DNA of 34,891 bases, taken from NCBI GenBank assembly GCA_016199525.1, contig JACQGL010000168.1:1-34891 (forward strand), given 5' to 3'. Below are positions 27,638 through 34,891 of this stretch, piece after piece. How positions within the stretch are numbered: position 1 is the stretch's first letter; every line of letters starts with the position of its first letter. The position numbers were made by a program, and so were the translations under genes. Under the pieces are notes generated by a model. It was not told the origin of the DNA. It ran no database searches and worked only from the letters and a program-made list of their open reading frames with translations. The DNA comes from Armatimonadota bacterium. Lineage in GTDB: Bacteria; Armatimonadota; SYMT01; JACQGL01.

Positions 27638-28906
27638 GTGCCCACACGTAACTCGATTGACTCCGAAGAGATGCGACGCTGCGTGCTGTGCGGCAAGTCT
27701 CGGGAACAGGTTTCAAAACTGATCCTGGGTCTGCACGGCGGCATCTGCGTCGAGTGCGTGGACCTGTGCAACGATGTCATCCGCGGGCAGGTCTTCCCGG
27801 AAGGCTACGACACGCTCCGGGACTCCATCCCCAAGCCCAAGGACATCTACAAGGTCCTAAGCCAGCATGTAGTGGGACAGGAACGCGCCAAGCGGGCGCT
27901 ATCCGTGGCCGTGTACAACCATTTCAAGCGGGTGCACCTGACCCACCACGACGTGGAGCTGCAGAAGAGCAACATCGTCCTCATCGGCCCCACTGGCTCG
28001 GGCAAGACCCTCCTGGCGCAGACCCTGGCGCGTATCCTCAACGTACCGTTTACCATTGTGGACGCCACCGCCCTGACGGAAGCCGGCTACGTGGGCGAAG
28101 ACGTGGAGAACATCCTGCTGCGGCTGATCCAGGCTGCGGAGGGGAGCAACCTGCAGGCTGCCATCCAGAACGCCCAACGAGGCATCATTTACATTGATGA
28201 GATCGACAAGATCGCGCGGAAGAGTGATAACCCATCCATCACCCGGGACGTGTCTGGCGAGGGTGTGCAACAGGCCCTGCTGAAGATCCTGGAGGGAACG
28301 ATTGCCAATGTCCCCCCTCAAGGAGGGCGTAAACACCCGCAGCAGGAGTACATGCAGATTGATACGACCAACATCCTGTTCGTCTGCGGGGGCACATTCG
28401 AGGGGCTGGTGGAGATCATTAACCGCCGTCTGGCGCGGCAGACGCTGGGGTTTCGCGCCAGCCAGCACCAGGTCAAGATGTCAGAGAGCGAAATCCGGCA
28501 GCGCATTCTGCCGGAGGACCTGCTGAAGTTCGGCCTGATCCCCGAGTTTGTCGGGCGGCTGCCGGTAATCGCCATCCTGGATCCGCTCGACGCGCAGATG
28601 CTCGTCCGGATTCTGGTAGAACCGAGGAACGCCCTGGTTAAGCAGTACGAGCGGCTGCTCGCCATCGACGGCGGGGTGGATCTGGAATTCAGCTCCGAAG
28701 CGCTTCAGGCGATCGCCGCCGAAGCGCTCCGCCGTGGGACAGGAGCGCGCGCCCTGCGCTCGATCATCGAAGAGGTGATGCAGGATATCATGTTCGAGGT
28801 TCCCAGCCGGCGAGACGTGAAAAAAGTGCGGGTCACCCGAGATACAATCGTTAACAAGACGCCGCCGGAGCTCGTAACATTGAACCAGATGAAGATCGCC
28901 TCCTGA
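27638..28906 (+). CDS. clpX: ATP-dependent Clp protease ATP-binding subunit ClpX
   Basis: The 422-residue AAA+ unfoldase has the N-terminal zinc-binding domain with Cys15, Cys18, Cys37 and Cys40 (CVLC...CVEC). Walker A GPTGSGKT is at 117-124, Walker B is [10 protein letters not shown], and the sensor-2 region is [14 protein letters not shown]. It recognises tagged substrates and threads them into ClpP. GTG at 27638 is the best start: a GGAG site lies 7 nt upstream and the length is normal. Lon follows 125 nt downstream on the same strand. Confidence 0.95.
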   Translation: MPTRNSIDSEEMRRCVLCGKSREQVSKLILGLHGGICVECVDLCNDVIRGQVFPEGYDTLRDSIPKPKDIYKVLSQHVVGQERAKRALSVAVYNHFKRVHLTHHDVELQKSNIVLIGPTGSGKTLLAQTLARILNVPFTIVDATALTEAGYVGEDVENILLRLIQAAEGSNLQAAIQNAQRGIIYIDEIDKIARKSDNPSITRDVSGEGVQQALLKILEGTIANVPPQGGRKHPQQEYMQIDTTNILFVCGGTFEGLVEIINRRLARQTLGFRASQHQVKMSESEIRQRILPEDLLKFGLIPEFVGRLPVIAILDPLDAQMLVRILVEPRNALVKQYERLLAIDGGVDLEFSSEALQAIAAEALRRGTGARALRSIIEEVMQDIMFEVPSRRDVKKVRVTRDTIVNKTPPELVTLNQMKIAS

Positions 28907-29006
28907 GCGGCGCGGGGGAACGGAAGACCTCGCCATCAGGCAAATGCTAGGCCAGTAACGCCGCTCATAACCCGGACCTCCGCACCACACCGGGCGGCGT
29001 AGCGGC

Positions 29007-29029
29007 GCCCGACGCCAATGAAGTCGGGC
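29007..29029. repeat. Stem-loop GCCCGAC/GTCGGGC just upstream of the lon start
   Basis: GCCCGAC (29007-29013) pairs with GTCGGGC (29023-29029) over 9 nt, ending 2 nt before the ATG at 29032. The arms are close to those of the dispersed palindrome (CCCGA/TCGGG) but the centre is longer. It occupies the place where the ribosome site of that ATG should be. Confidence 0.55.
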
Positions 29030-29031
29030 AG

Positions 29032-31482
29032 ATGGCCGAAAGGGGCTTACTGCACGTGTCGGAAAAGATCGAAACTGGGGTGGCCGAACCGGAGAACGAG
29101 CCCGCGGAGGAAACGCCGCGGCCGGAAATCCTGCCGCTGCTCCCTATCCGCGACACGGTCTATTTCCCGCATAACGTTATCCCGCTGTTCGTCGGGCGCG
29201 ATAAATCCCTGCGGGCGCTGGAAGAAGCCCGCTCGCAGGACCGCTACATCCTCCTGGTGGCCCAGAAGCAGCTCTCGGTGGAGGATCCCCAGCCAGAAGA
29301 CATCTACTCGATGGGGACGATCGCCGAGGTGATGCAGGTCCTTCCCCTGCCCGACGGGACCGTGCGGGTAATGCTGGACGGACAGGCCCGCGCGCGGATC
29401 GTGGAGTACCTGCAGACCGAGTCATTCTTCCGCGTCCTCGTGGAGCCGGTCGAAGAGAGCGACGAACGCGGGGTGGAAGTAGAAGCGCTCATGCGCAGCA
29501 CCGTGGCCCAGTTCCAACAGGTGCTGGAACTGGGTAGGGAGATTCCTCCTGAAGCGCTCGTCCAGGTAGCCAACATCGAAGAGCCCGGCCGTCTGGCAGA
29601 CACCGTCGCTCACTACCTGCGCGTGAAGGTGGATGAGCGGCAGAAGCTGCTGGAAACCCTCTCCCCCCGTGACCGGCTGGAGAAGCTCAACCTGATCCTG
29701 AAGCGAGAGATCGAGATCCTTGAGGTTCAGCGCAACATCAGGAGCAAGGTCGAGAAAGAGATGGGGGATACCCAGCGGGAGTTCATCCTGCGGGAGCAGC
29801 TCAAAGCGATCCAGCAGGAGCTGGGCGAGCGGGATGAGCGCACTTCCGAGATCGAGGAGTACCGCGAGAAGATCGAAGCCGCGGGCATGCCGGACGAGGT
29901 GAAGGAGCGGTCCCTCAAGGAGCTGGAACGGCTGGAGAAGATGCCGTTCGTCGCTCCCGAGGGAGTGGTGGTCCGTACCTACCTGGACTGGCTCACCAGC
30001 CTGCCGTGGTCCAAGGAATCGGAAGAAACGCTGGATATCCCTGCCGCGCAGGCGGTTCTGGATGAGGATCATTACGGCCTGAAGAAAGTCAAGGAGCGGG
30101 TCCTAGAATTCCTGGCGGTGCGGAAGTTGAGCGCGCAGATGCGCGGGCCGATCCTGTGCTTCGTTGGCCCGCCGGGCGTGGGCAAGACCAGCATCGGTAA
30201 GAGCATCGCGCGGGCCCTGGGGCGCAAGTTTATCCGGATTTCCCTGGGCGGCGTGCGCGACGAGGCGGAGATTCGCGGCCATCGCCGCACCTATATCGGC
30301 GCCCTCCCCGGGCGAGTGATCCAGGGCATGAAGACGGCGGGCACGCGCAACCCGGTGTTCATGCTGGACGAAATTGACAAGCTGGGGATAGATTTCCGCG
30401 GCGACCCCTCGGCGGCGCTTCTCGAAGCGCTCGACCCGGAACAGAACAACTCGTTCAGCGATCACTACCTGGAGGTGTCGTTCGACCTCTCGAATGTGAT
30501 GTTCATCACCACGGCCAACATCCTGGACCCGGTGCCGCCCGCGCTGAAGGACCGGATGGAGGTCATCCCCTTCCCCGGTTACACGGAAGAGGAGAAGCTG
30601 GAGATCGCCAAGGGCTTCCTGGTATCCAAGCAGCTCAAGGAGAACGGGATTACCGGGGAGCACCTGGCCTTCACAGATGAGGCGATCCGCCGGATCATCC
30701 GCGAGTACACGCGGGAGGCGGGGGTGAGGAACCTGGAGCGGGAGATCGCCACCGTGTGCCGCAAGGTCGCCAAGGAGGTGGCCTCGGGGAAGATGGGTCT
30801 GGTGCAGGTGGGCGAGGAGGGTGTGAAGAGCTTCCTTGGCCCGCGCCGGTTCCACTACGGCCGCGCGGAGGAGAAGGATGAGGTGGGCGTGGCTACGGGG
30901 CTCGTGTACACGGAGTTTGGGGGCGATATCGTAACGGTGGAGGCCACCTTGCTGAAGCACCACGAACCCAAGCTCACCCTCACCGGCCAGCTGGGCGATG
31001 TGATGAAGGAGTCCGGCATGGCGGCCCTGAGTTACGTTCGCTCGCGGGCGCGGACGCTGATCTTCGATGAGGACCTGTTCGACCGCATCGAAGTCCACAT
31101 CCATGTGCCCGCAGGAGCGGTACCGAAGGACGGCCCCTCGGCGGGCATCACCCTGGGCACGGCACTGGCCTCAGCGGCTACGGGGCGTGCGGTGCGCAAA
31201 GACGTGGCGATGACGGGTGAGATTACCCTGCGCGGGCGGGTGCTCCCCGTGGGGGGTGTGAAGGAGAAGGTGCTTGCTGCCCACCGCGCCGGCCTGCGGA
31301 TGGTGATTCTACCCGCCGAAAACGAGCGCGATTTGGAAGAGATCCCGGAGAAGGTGCGCAGCCAGCTGGAGTTCCAGTTTGTGAACCATATGGATGAGGT
31401 GCTGGCGTTCGCGCTGGCGGAGCCGGCGCCGCGCGTGCCCACTGCCTATCCAGCCACAGTGAGGCCGGTGGGAACCGCGTAG
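29032..31482 (+). CDS. lon: ATP-dependent protease Lon
   Basis: The 816-residue LonA protease has an N-terminal substrate-binding domain ([24 protein letters not shown] from about 34). A long coiled coil follows around 225-300, then the AAA+ domain with Walker A GPPGVGKT at 379-386. The protease domain has catalytic Ser703 (PKDGPSAG) and Lys746 (GGVKEKV). It degrades damaged and short-lived regulatory proteins. The ATG at 29032 has no good ribosome site and abuts a stem-loop. An in-frame GTG at 29056 with AAAGGGG 10 nt upstream is a real alternative and would remove 8 residues. Confidence 0.95.
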   Translation: MAERGLLHVSEKIETGVAEPENEPAEETPRPEILPLLPIRDTVYFPHNVIPLFVGRDKSLRALEEARSQDRYILLVAQKQLSVEDPQPEDIYSMGTIAEVMQVLPLPDGTVRVMLDGQARARIVEYLQTESFFRVLVEPVEESDERGVEVEALMRSTVAQFQQVLELGREIPPEALVQVANIEEPGRLADTVAHYLRVKVDERQKLLETLSPRDRLEKLNLILKREIEILEVQRNIRSKVEKEMGDTQREFILREQLKAIQQELGERDERTSEIEEYREKIEAAGMPDEVKERSLKELERLEKMPFVAPEGVVVRTYLDWLTSLPWSKESEETLDIPAAQAVLDEDHYGLKKVKERVLEFLAVRKLSAQMRGPILCFVGPPGVGKTSIGKSIARALGRKFIRISLGGVRDEAEIRGHRRTYIGALPGRVIQGMKTAGTRNPVFMLDEIDKLGIDFRGDPSAALLEALDPEQNNSFSDHYLEVSFDLSNVMFITTANILDPVPPALKDRMEVIPFPGYTEEEKLEIAKGFLVSKQLKENGITGEHLAFTDEAIRRIIREYTREAGVRNLEREIATVCRKVAKEVASGKMGLVQVGEEGVKSFLGPRRFHYGRAEEKDEVGVATGLVYTEFGGDIVTVEATLLKHHEPKLTLTGQLGDVMKESGMAALSYVRSRARTLIFDEDLFDRIEVHIHVPAGAVPKDGPSAGITLGTALASAATGRAVRKDVAMTGEITLRGRVLPVGGVKEKVLAAHRAGLRMVILPAENERDLEEIPEKVRSQLEFQFVNHMDEVLAFALAEPAPRVPTAYPATVRPVGTA

Positions 31483-31513
31483 TGGCAACGGCCATACTGC
31501 GTTGATAACACAC

Positions 31514-31544
31514 GGAGGCGGATGCCGGATCGGTATCCGCCTCC
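31514..31544 (+). terminator. Hairpin downstream of lon
   Basis: GGAGGCGGAT (31514-31523) pairs perfectly with ATCCGCCTCC (31535-31544) over an 11-nt loop, 31 nt past the lon stop. It is followed by GCCGCTTCTTG rather than a clean T-run. Position and strength favour a terminator. Confidence 0.55.
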
Positions 31545-31740
31545 GCCGCTTCTTGCGCTGCTGGTCCAGCCGCTACAGCGGGCGTATTCGACGCTACGCC
31601 CGGCTGGTGCTGAGGAAAGCCGGAATCTCTAGCAACTGCGGAACACCCCGAGGCAGCACTGCGCCGGGTGCGGGCGCGGTCCCGCCGGAGCCGTGTTGCC
31701 GAGCATCCCAATGGCAAGTCTGCGGTAGGGTATGCTCAAG

Positions 31741-31769
31741 AGGGGGGCCAATTGCCAGGTGGCCCCCCT
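31741..31769. terminator. Second hairpin between lon and the haem-binding gene
   Basis: AGGGGGGCCA (31741-31750) pairs perfectly with TGGCCCCCCT (31760-31769) over a 9-nt loop. There is no long T-run. It may be a terminator or a leader structure of the next gene. Confidence 0.45.
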
Positions 31770-31861
31770 TACTGCCGGCCCAATTCCGCCTGGCCGCCGG
31801 GATCCCGCTGACGGTAAACAGGCTCCCTCTATTGGCTCTCTGTGTCAGGAGGCATCCCTCG

Positions 31862-32326
31862 ATGTGGAAAGCGCGCGCGCGGCGGGGATTGATCGCCGTC
31901 GCCATCCTCCTGGTCGCCATTCAGGCCGTACCCTACGGGCGCCGTCACACGAACCTACCGGTGCGGATGGAGCCGCGCTGGGATAGCCCGCAGACACGCG
32001 CACTAGTTGTTCGAGCCTGTTACGACTGCCACAGCAATCAGACTATCTGGCCGTGGTACAGCCACGTTGCGCCTGTCTCCTGGTTCATCCAGGGCGACGT
32101 TGACCAGGGACGCGCGGCGATGAACCTGTCGGAGTGGGACCGGCCCCAACGGGAGGCACACGAATCGGCAAAGAAAGTGCAGGAGGGCGAAATGCCGCCG
32201 TGGGCCTACCCTCTGGTCCACCCGGAAGCCAGGTTTTCTCCCGCCGAGCGTCAGGCGCTCATTCGAGGGCTCACGGCCACGCTTGGGCAGGAGAAAGAAC
32301 GGGAGGGCGAGCCGGAAGAGGATTGA
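31862..32326 (+). CDS. Haem-binding domain protein, membrane-anchored
   Basis: The 154-residue product has an N-terminal hydrophobic anchor or signal (about 9-23, LIAVAILLVAIQAV). The haem-attachment motif CYDCH is at 53-57, in the context CYDCHSNQTIWPWYSHVAPVSW. That long pattern is the hallmark of the small Haem_bd family of exported c-type-like proteins. The segment EMPPWAYPLVHPEARFSPAERQAL contains a likely distal ligand region. It should be a periplasmic mono-haem protein of unknown electron partner. The ATG has AGGAGG 9 nt upstream. The extreme C-terminus is very acidic (KEREGEPEED). Confidence 0.9.
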   Translation: MWKARARRGLIAVAILLVAIQAVPYGRRHTNLPVRMEPRWDSPQTRALVVRACYDCHSNQTIWPWYSHVAPVSWFIQGDVDQGRAAMNLSEWDRPQREAHESAKKVQEGEMPPWAYPLVHPEARFSPAERQALIRGLTATLGQEKEREGEPEED

Positions 32327-32473
32327 AGGAGCCCCCCGCTGCAGGGAGAGCTCGCCCGCGCGTGGCGCTCCTGGACAGGCAGGCGAATACCAGCACGCTC
32401 CGCTGCTCCCGCTCCTGATTCGGAGAGGATGAGCAGAATGTGGGTACGGTCTGTCACGCCGAGAGCCGTTCTT

Positions 32474-32510
32474 CCGCCCACCCCTCCCCCAGTGGGGGAG
32501 GGGTGGGCGG
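32474..32510. terminator. Very strong GC-rich hairpin between convergent genes
   Basis: A 17-bp perfect stem (32474-32490 with 32494-32510) closes on the 3-nt loop AGT. The arms are C-rich and G-rich, like the hairpin at 19551 inside the fusion gene. Lying between the convergent haem-binding and pseudopilin genes it could end transcription both ways, though neither side has a T-run. It may equally be a copy of a dispersed GC-rich repeat. Confidence 0.6.
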
Positions 32511-32560
32511 TCAAAGCGGGACCGCAGGGCGGCGTCCTACCCGGAGCAACAGGAGGGCGT

Positions 32561-33262
32561 CTACGGAAAGTCCGGATTGTCCGGCGGGGTGGTGAAGTTT
32601 GGGTTGTAGGGGCCGGACATGTGAAGGTACGTCTCGTTCGCGCGCGCCGGTTTCATCAGCTTGACGTGCTGATCCACGAACCCGTAGGTGAAGTCCACCT
32701 GCCATCGGTAATCCACGTTTGCGCCCGGCGGCCGGTCGTTCCGGCAGCAATAGCGGATCAGGAAGCTCGGGTCGTGGAACGAATAGGCTTCCTGGAACAG
32801 CACTTTAGAGCTGGGGAATTTGACGCGCGAGATGGGGCCGAGATACTGCGACGAGGTGAAGTAGCTGACCCCCTCGAAAAACGGCAGCTTCTCCTGGTTC
32901 GGGCACCAGACGACGGCGTTGTTGTTGATGTAAGGCATCAACAGGGGCACCCAGCCGCCCTGCCAGGTATCAACATAGGCCACGGATGCCAGCCCGGGGC
33001 CGACGAGCGGCGCATAGACCTGCCAGCCATACTCGGGGGTTTGGCTGCGCACGCAGCAGGGCGGAAAGCGCTCGTCGTTGTCTTGCACGTACGAGGCCGT
33101 CGCCTTCAGGATCTGCTGCATGTTGCTGATGCAGACGGTCCGCTTTGCGGCTTCGCGCGCGCGGGCGAGAACCGGGAACAGAATACTCGCCAAGACAGCA
33201 ATAATAGCTATCACTACCAGAAGTTCGATGATCGTGAATCCTGGCCGGTTACGGCAACGCAT
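32561..33262 (-). CDS. Type II secretion/type IV pilin-like pseudopilin with prepilin N-terminus
   Basis: The 233-residue product has a prepilin leader MRCRNRPG cut before Phe9, with Glu at +5 ([24 protein letters not shown]). The helix continues [22 protein letters not shown], a pattern seen in very many Armatimonadota pseudopilins and in DUF1559 proteins. The remaining ~190 residues form a beta-rich exported domain with several cysteines and many Tyr/Trp/Pro residues. ATG at 33262 has AGGAG 7 nt upstream; starts further upstream would put uncharacteristic residues ahead of the leader. It is probably one of a large paralogous set of surface or secretion-related proteins. Confidence 0.9.
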   Translation of the reverse strand: MRCRNRPGFTIIELLVVIAIIAVLASILFPVLARAREAAKRTVCISNMQQILKATASYVQDNDERFPPCCVRSQTPEYGWQVYAPLVGPGLASVAYVDTWQGGWVPLLMPYINNNAVVWCPNQEKLPFFEGVSYFTSSQYLGPISRVKFPSSKVLFQEAYSFHDPSFLIRYCCRNDRPPGANVDYRWQVDFTYGFVDQHVKLMKPARANETYLHMSGPYNPNFTTPPDNPDFP

Positions 33263-33404
33263 AGCCGTTCTCCTGTTCGCGATCAGGTCCCGCGGTCTCG
33301 CACGGCCGCGGAGAGCGCTCCGGGCGATAGACGCTTCGAGACAGGGATATGCTGGTTCATTCACCGCCTGAGCTTGATTCTCCTCTGCTAATCAAGCCCT
33401 GGGC

Positions 33405-34163
33405 TCACAACGATAATCCGCCGTCGATGACCGTGGCGCTGCCGGTCATGTAGGCCGACTCTTCGGCGGCGAGATAGACGGCCAGGGCGGCGATCTCTTC
33501 GGGCGTGCCCAGCCGGCCCATCGGTTGGCGCGCCAGAAATGCGATGCGAGCCGCCTCCGGGTCTTCCGCCTGAGCGATGCGCTGGCGAAGTGAGGGGGTA
33601 TCGACTGTGCCGGGGCAAATGGCGTTGGCGCGGATGTTGTCCTGGATGTAGTCGATGGCGATGCTGCGCGTCAGCCCCACGATGCCCATCTTGGACGCCG
33701 AGTAGCTCGCTCGATTCCGCACGCCCACCAGCCCCGCAACGCTGGCAGTGTTGATGATCACCCCACCGCCGCGGCGCCGCATTTCCGGAATGGCATACTT
33801 GCACCCCAGAAAGACGCTCCGGAGGTTGATCGCCATCGTCTGCTCCCATTCGTCTTCCGGAGTTTCTGTCACTGTGCCATTCTGGACGATGCCCGCATTG
33901 TTGAACAGGATATCCAGGCCGCCGTAGCGCTCCACGGCGAAGCGGATCATCGCCTGGACCTCTGCCGACCGAGAGACGTCCGCTCGAAAGACGACCGCCT
34001 CACCTGCCGAGCCTCGCGCCAGAGCGACGGTCTCGGCGGCGGTCGATTCATTGACATCCACGGCGACAACGTGCGCGCCTTCCCTGGTGAACGCCATTAC
34101 CGAGGCGCGCCCGATTCCTGCACCCGCCCCCGTAATCAACGCGATTCGATCCTTCAACCGCAT
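33405..34163 (-). CDS. Short-chain dehydrogenase/reductase (SDR family)
   Basis: The 252-residue product is a classical SDR. The cofactor motif TGAGAGIG is at 11-18, NNAG at 88-91, and the catalytic Ser141, Tyr154 and Lys158 are in SVAGL and YSASK. Asp at the end of the second strand (VVAVDVNES) favours NAD(H). The C-terminal PGTVDTP and GRLGTPEEIAALAVYLAA blocks are normal. Substrate cannot be told from the sequence. ATG at 34163 has GGGAG 8 nt upstream; an in-frame start 7 codons upstream is less supported. Confidence 0.93.
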   Translation of the reverse strand: MRLKDRIALITGAGAGIGRASVMAFTREGAHVVAVDVNESTAAETVALARGSAGEAVVFRADVSRSAEVQAMIRFAVERYGGLDILFNNAGIVQNGTVTETPEDEWEQTMAINLRSVFLGCKYAIPEMRRRGGGVIINTASVAGLVGVRNRASYSASKMGIVGLTRSIAIDYIQDNIRANAICPGTVDTPSLRQRIAQAEDPEAARIAFLARQPMGRLGTPEEIAALAVYLAAEESAYMTGSATVIDGGLSL

Positions 34164-34578
34164 TATCCGTGCTCCCTGGCTCACGTCCCTATTGTCGGTC
34201 CCGCACTGGAATCCCTTCTCAGGCGGCCTGCACCCGTCGGTAGAATATGAGCGGCGGTCACCCTAGGCGGACACCTCCTCCGGCGCCGACTTGGCGCCGG
34301 GCGCCGGGATGCGGTAAACTCTCCAAGAGCATACACGAACCATAAGCGGACGAACGTCTGCCAAGCCATCTCCTCACCGGCAGGCGAATCGTCCGGCCCC
34401 CAGGGTCCCCCCTGGGAGTAATGCAGCGGATTGCTGCGGCCCCACCCAATCCTGCACAGAGAGCCCGCGCGCTGGCTGCCGGCGCCTCTCTCACGATTGC
34501 CGCAGCGCCACAACGCTGGCGCGCCATAAGAACGCGTCCGCGCGAATGGCTGGCTATCCGCCGCAGGAGGGTCATACA
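34164..34578. other. Divergent intergenic region between the SDR gene and the RlpA-like gene
   Basis: No gene recognised. It contains a 7-bp-stem hairpin CCCAGGG-TCCC-CCCTGGG at 34399-34416 and a GGCGCC-rich segment near 34290-34310. Promoters for both neighbours should lie here, but no convincing -35/-10 pair was found. An AGGAGG ribosome site for the RlpA-like gene is at 34564-34569. Confidence 0.45.
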
Positions 34579-34891
34579 ATGCCACTGTCCCGCTCCGGGC
34601 GGGTCATGCTGGTGCTGCTGGCAGTGGGCGCCCTGCTCACCACCGTGGGCGGGGCACCAAACGCTTTCGGGGCCCGCCAGTCCCGGCGCCGTCGGGAAGC
34701 CCGTCATGTCTACATCGGCACCGCCACGTGGTACGGAGGGCGCTTCCACGGCTGTCGCACCGCCAGCGGCGAGCGCTTCAACCGCTTCGCCAGCACCCTC
34801 GCCAGTCGTCACCTGCCGTTCGGCACCCGCGTGCGCGTCACTAACCTCCGCAACGGCAAGTCACAGGTTGCGCGCGTGAACGACCGCGGCC
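34579..34891 (+). CDS. RlpA-like septal-ring lytic transglycosylase family protein, 3' end outside the window
   Basis: The first 104 residues are present. A signal peptide (about 1-26, VMLVLLAVGALLTTVGGA) precedes a basic segment RQSRRRREAR. The RlpA double-psi beta-barrel follows: IGTATWYGGRFHGCRTASGE, then LASRHLPFGTRVRVTNL and RVNDRG with the catalytic aspartate. RlpA proteins cleave naked glycan strands of peptidoglycan. The ATG has AGGAGG 9 nt upstream. Two relics of the dispersed palindrome lie in the segment just after the signal peptide (34654-34697) and supply part of it (APNAFGA and QSRRRREA). The C-terminus, including any SPOR domain, is not visible. Confidence 0.88.
   Translation, partial: MPLSRSGRVMLVLLAVGALLTTVGGAPNAFGARQSRRRREARHVYIGTATWYGGRFHGCRTASGERFNRFASTLASRHLPFGTRVRVTNLRNGKSQVARVNDRG
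34654..34673. repeat. Dispersed palindrome, decayed 6-nt-centre copy in the RlpA-like gene
   Basis: GCACCAAACGCTTTCGGGGC keeps the centre ACGCTT (as in the copy at 18322) and the right arm TCGGGG; the left arm is decayed. In frame it encodes APNAFGA at the end of the signal peptide. Confidence 0.6.
34681..34697. repeat. Dispersed palindrome, 5-nt-centre form, one arm mismatch
   Basis: TCCCGG-CGCCG-TCGGGA. It lies 7 nt after the previous relic, a pairing like that at 18296-18339. In frame it contributes the SRRRRE segment. Confidence 0.55.

Larger units (their letters stand above)
31483..31861. other. Intergenic region between lon and the haem-binding protein gene
   Basis: No gene recognised. 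It holds two strong hairpins, at 31514-31544 and 31741-31769, either of which could end the lon transcript. A good AGGAGG ribosome site near 31847 belongs to the next gene. Confidence 0.5.

Overview
This is a GC-rich bacterial chromosome segment. The best taxonomic hint is the prepilin-like protein at 32561-33262. Its helix, with the block [13 protein letters not shown], is typical of the many pseudopilins of Armatimonadota. Small zinc-ribbon proteins and a futalosine-type menaquinone gene fit that group or Chloroflexota. Assignment to either phylum is inference, not proof.

Layout. 1-4000: tRNA-Lys(TTT), an exported M48 metalloprotease and an exported TPR protein, all on the minus strand. 4600-5105: two tiny zinc-ribbon genes on the plus strand. 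5698-8331: uvrB lies 8 nt behind a hicBA toxin-antitoxin pair (minus). 8696-10635: a two-gene plus-strand unit, TcmP-like plus DUF5131/Gp37-Gp68-like. 10650-15357: minus-strand genes for a histidine phosphatase, a TPR protein, an MqnA/MqnD-family protein, a metallo-beta-lactamase-fold hydrolase and an ABC exporter. 15596-16399: a membrane protein resembling an M48 peptidase that has lost its zinc motif. 16600-24915: one 8.3-kb gene. 25248-31482: the proteostasis cluster tig-clpP-clpX-lon. 31862-34891: a haem-binding protein, the pseudopilin, an SDR dehydrogenase and the start of an RlpA-like gene cut by the window edge.

The outstanding object is the 2771-residue protein of 16600-24915. It joins, in order, an ETF:quinone oxidoreductase with its 4Fe-4S ferredoxin-like end, an acyl-CoA dehydrogenase-like domain lacking the catalytic glutamate, a complete acyl-CoA dehydrogenase, ETF-beta and ETF-alpha. 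The whole electron route from acyl-CoA to the quinone pool would then sit on one polypeptide. A menaquinone-biosynthesis-type gene in the same window is consistent with a menaquinone acceptor.

The same gene is studded with about 20 copies of a tiny palindrome, TCCCGA-(4 to 6 nt)-TCGGGA, plus GC-rich hairpins and an 8-bp triplicate, all without breaking the reading frame. Further copies lie between genes at 4.2-5.2 kb and in the RlpA signal-peptide region. By eye I found none inside uvrB, the ABC exporter, tig, clpP, clpX or the body of lon. This looks like a miniature dispersed palindromic element that tolerates, or is tolerated in, coding sequence, comparable in principle to Rickettsia palindromic elements but much shorter.
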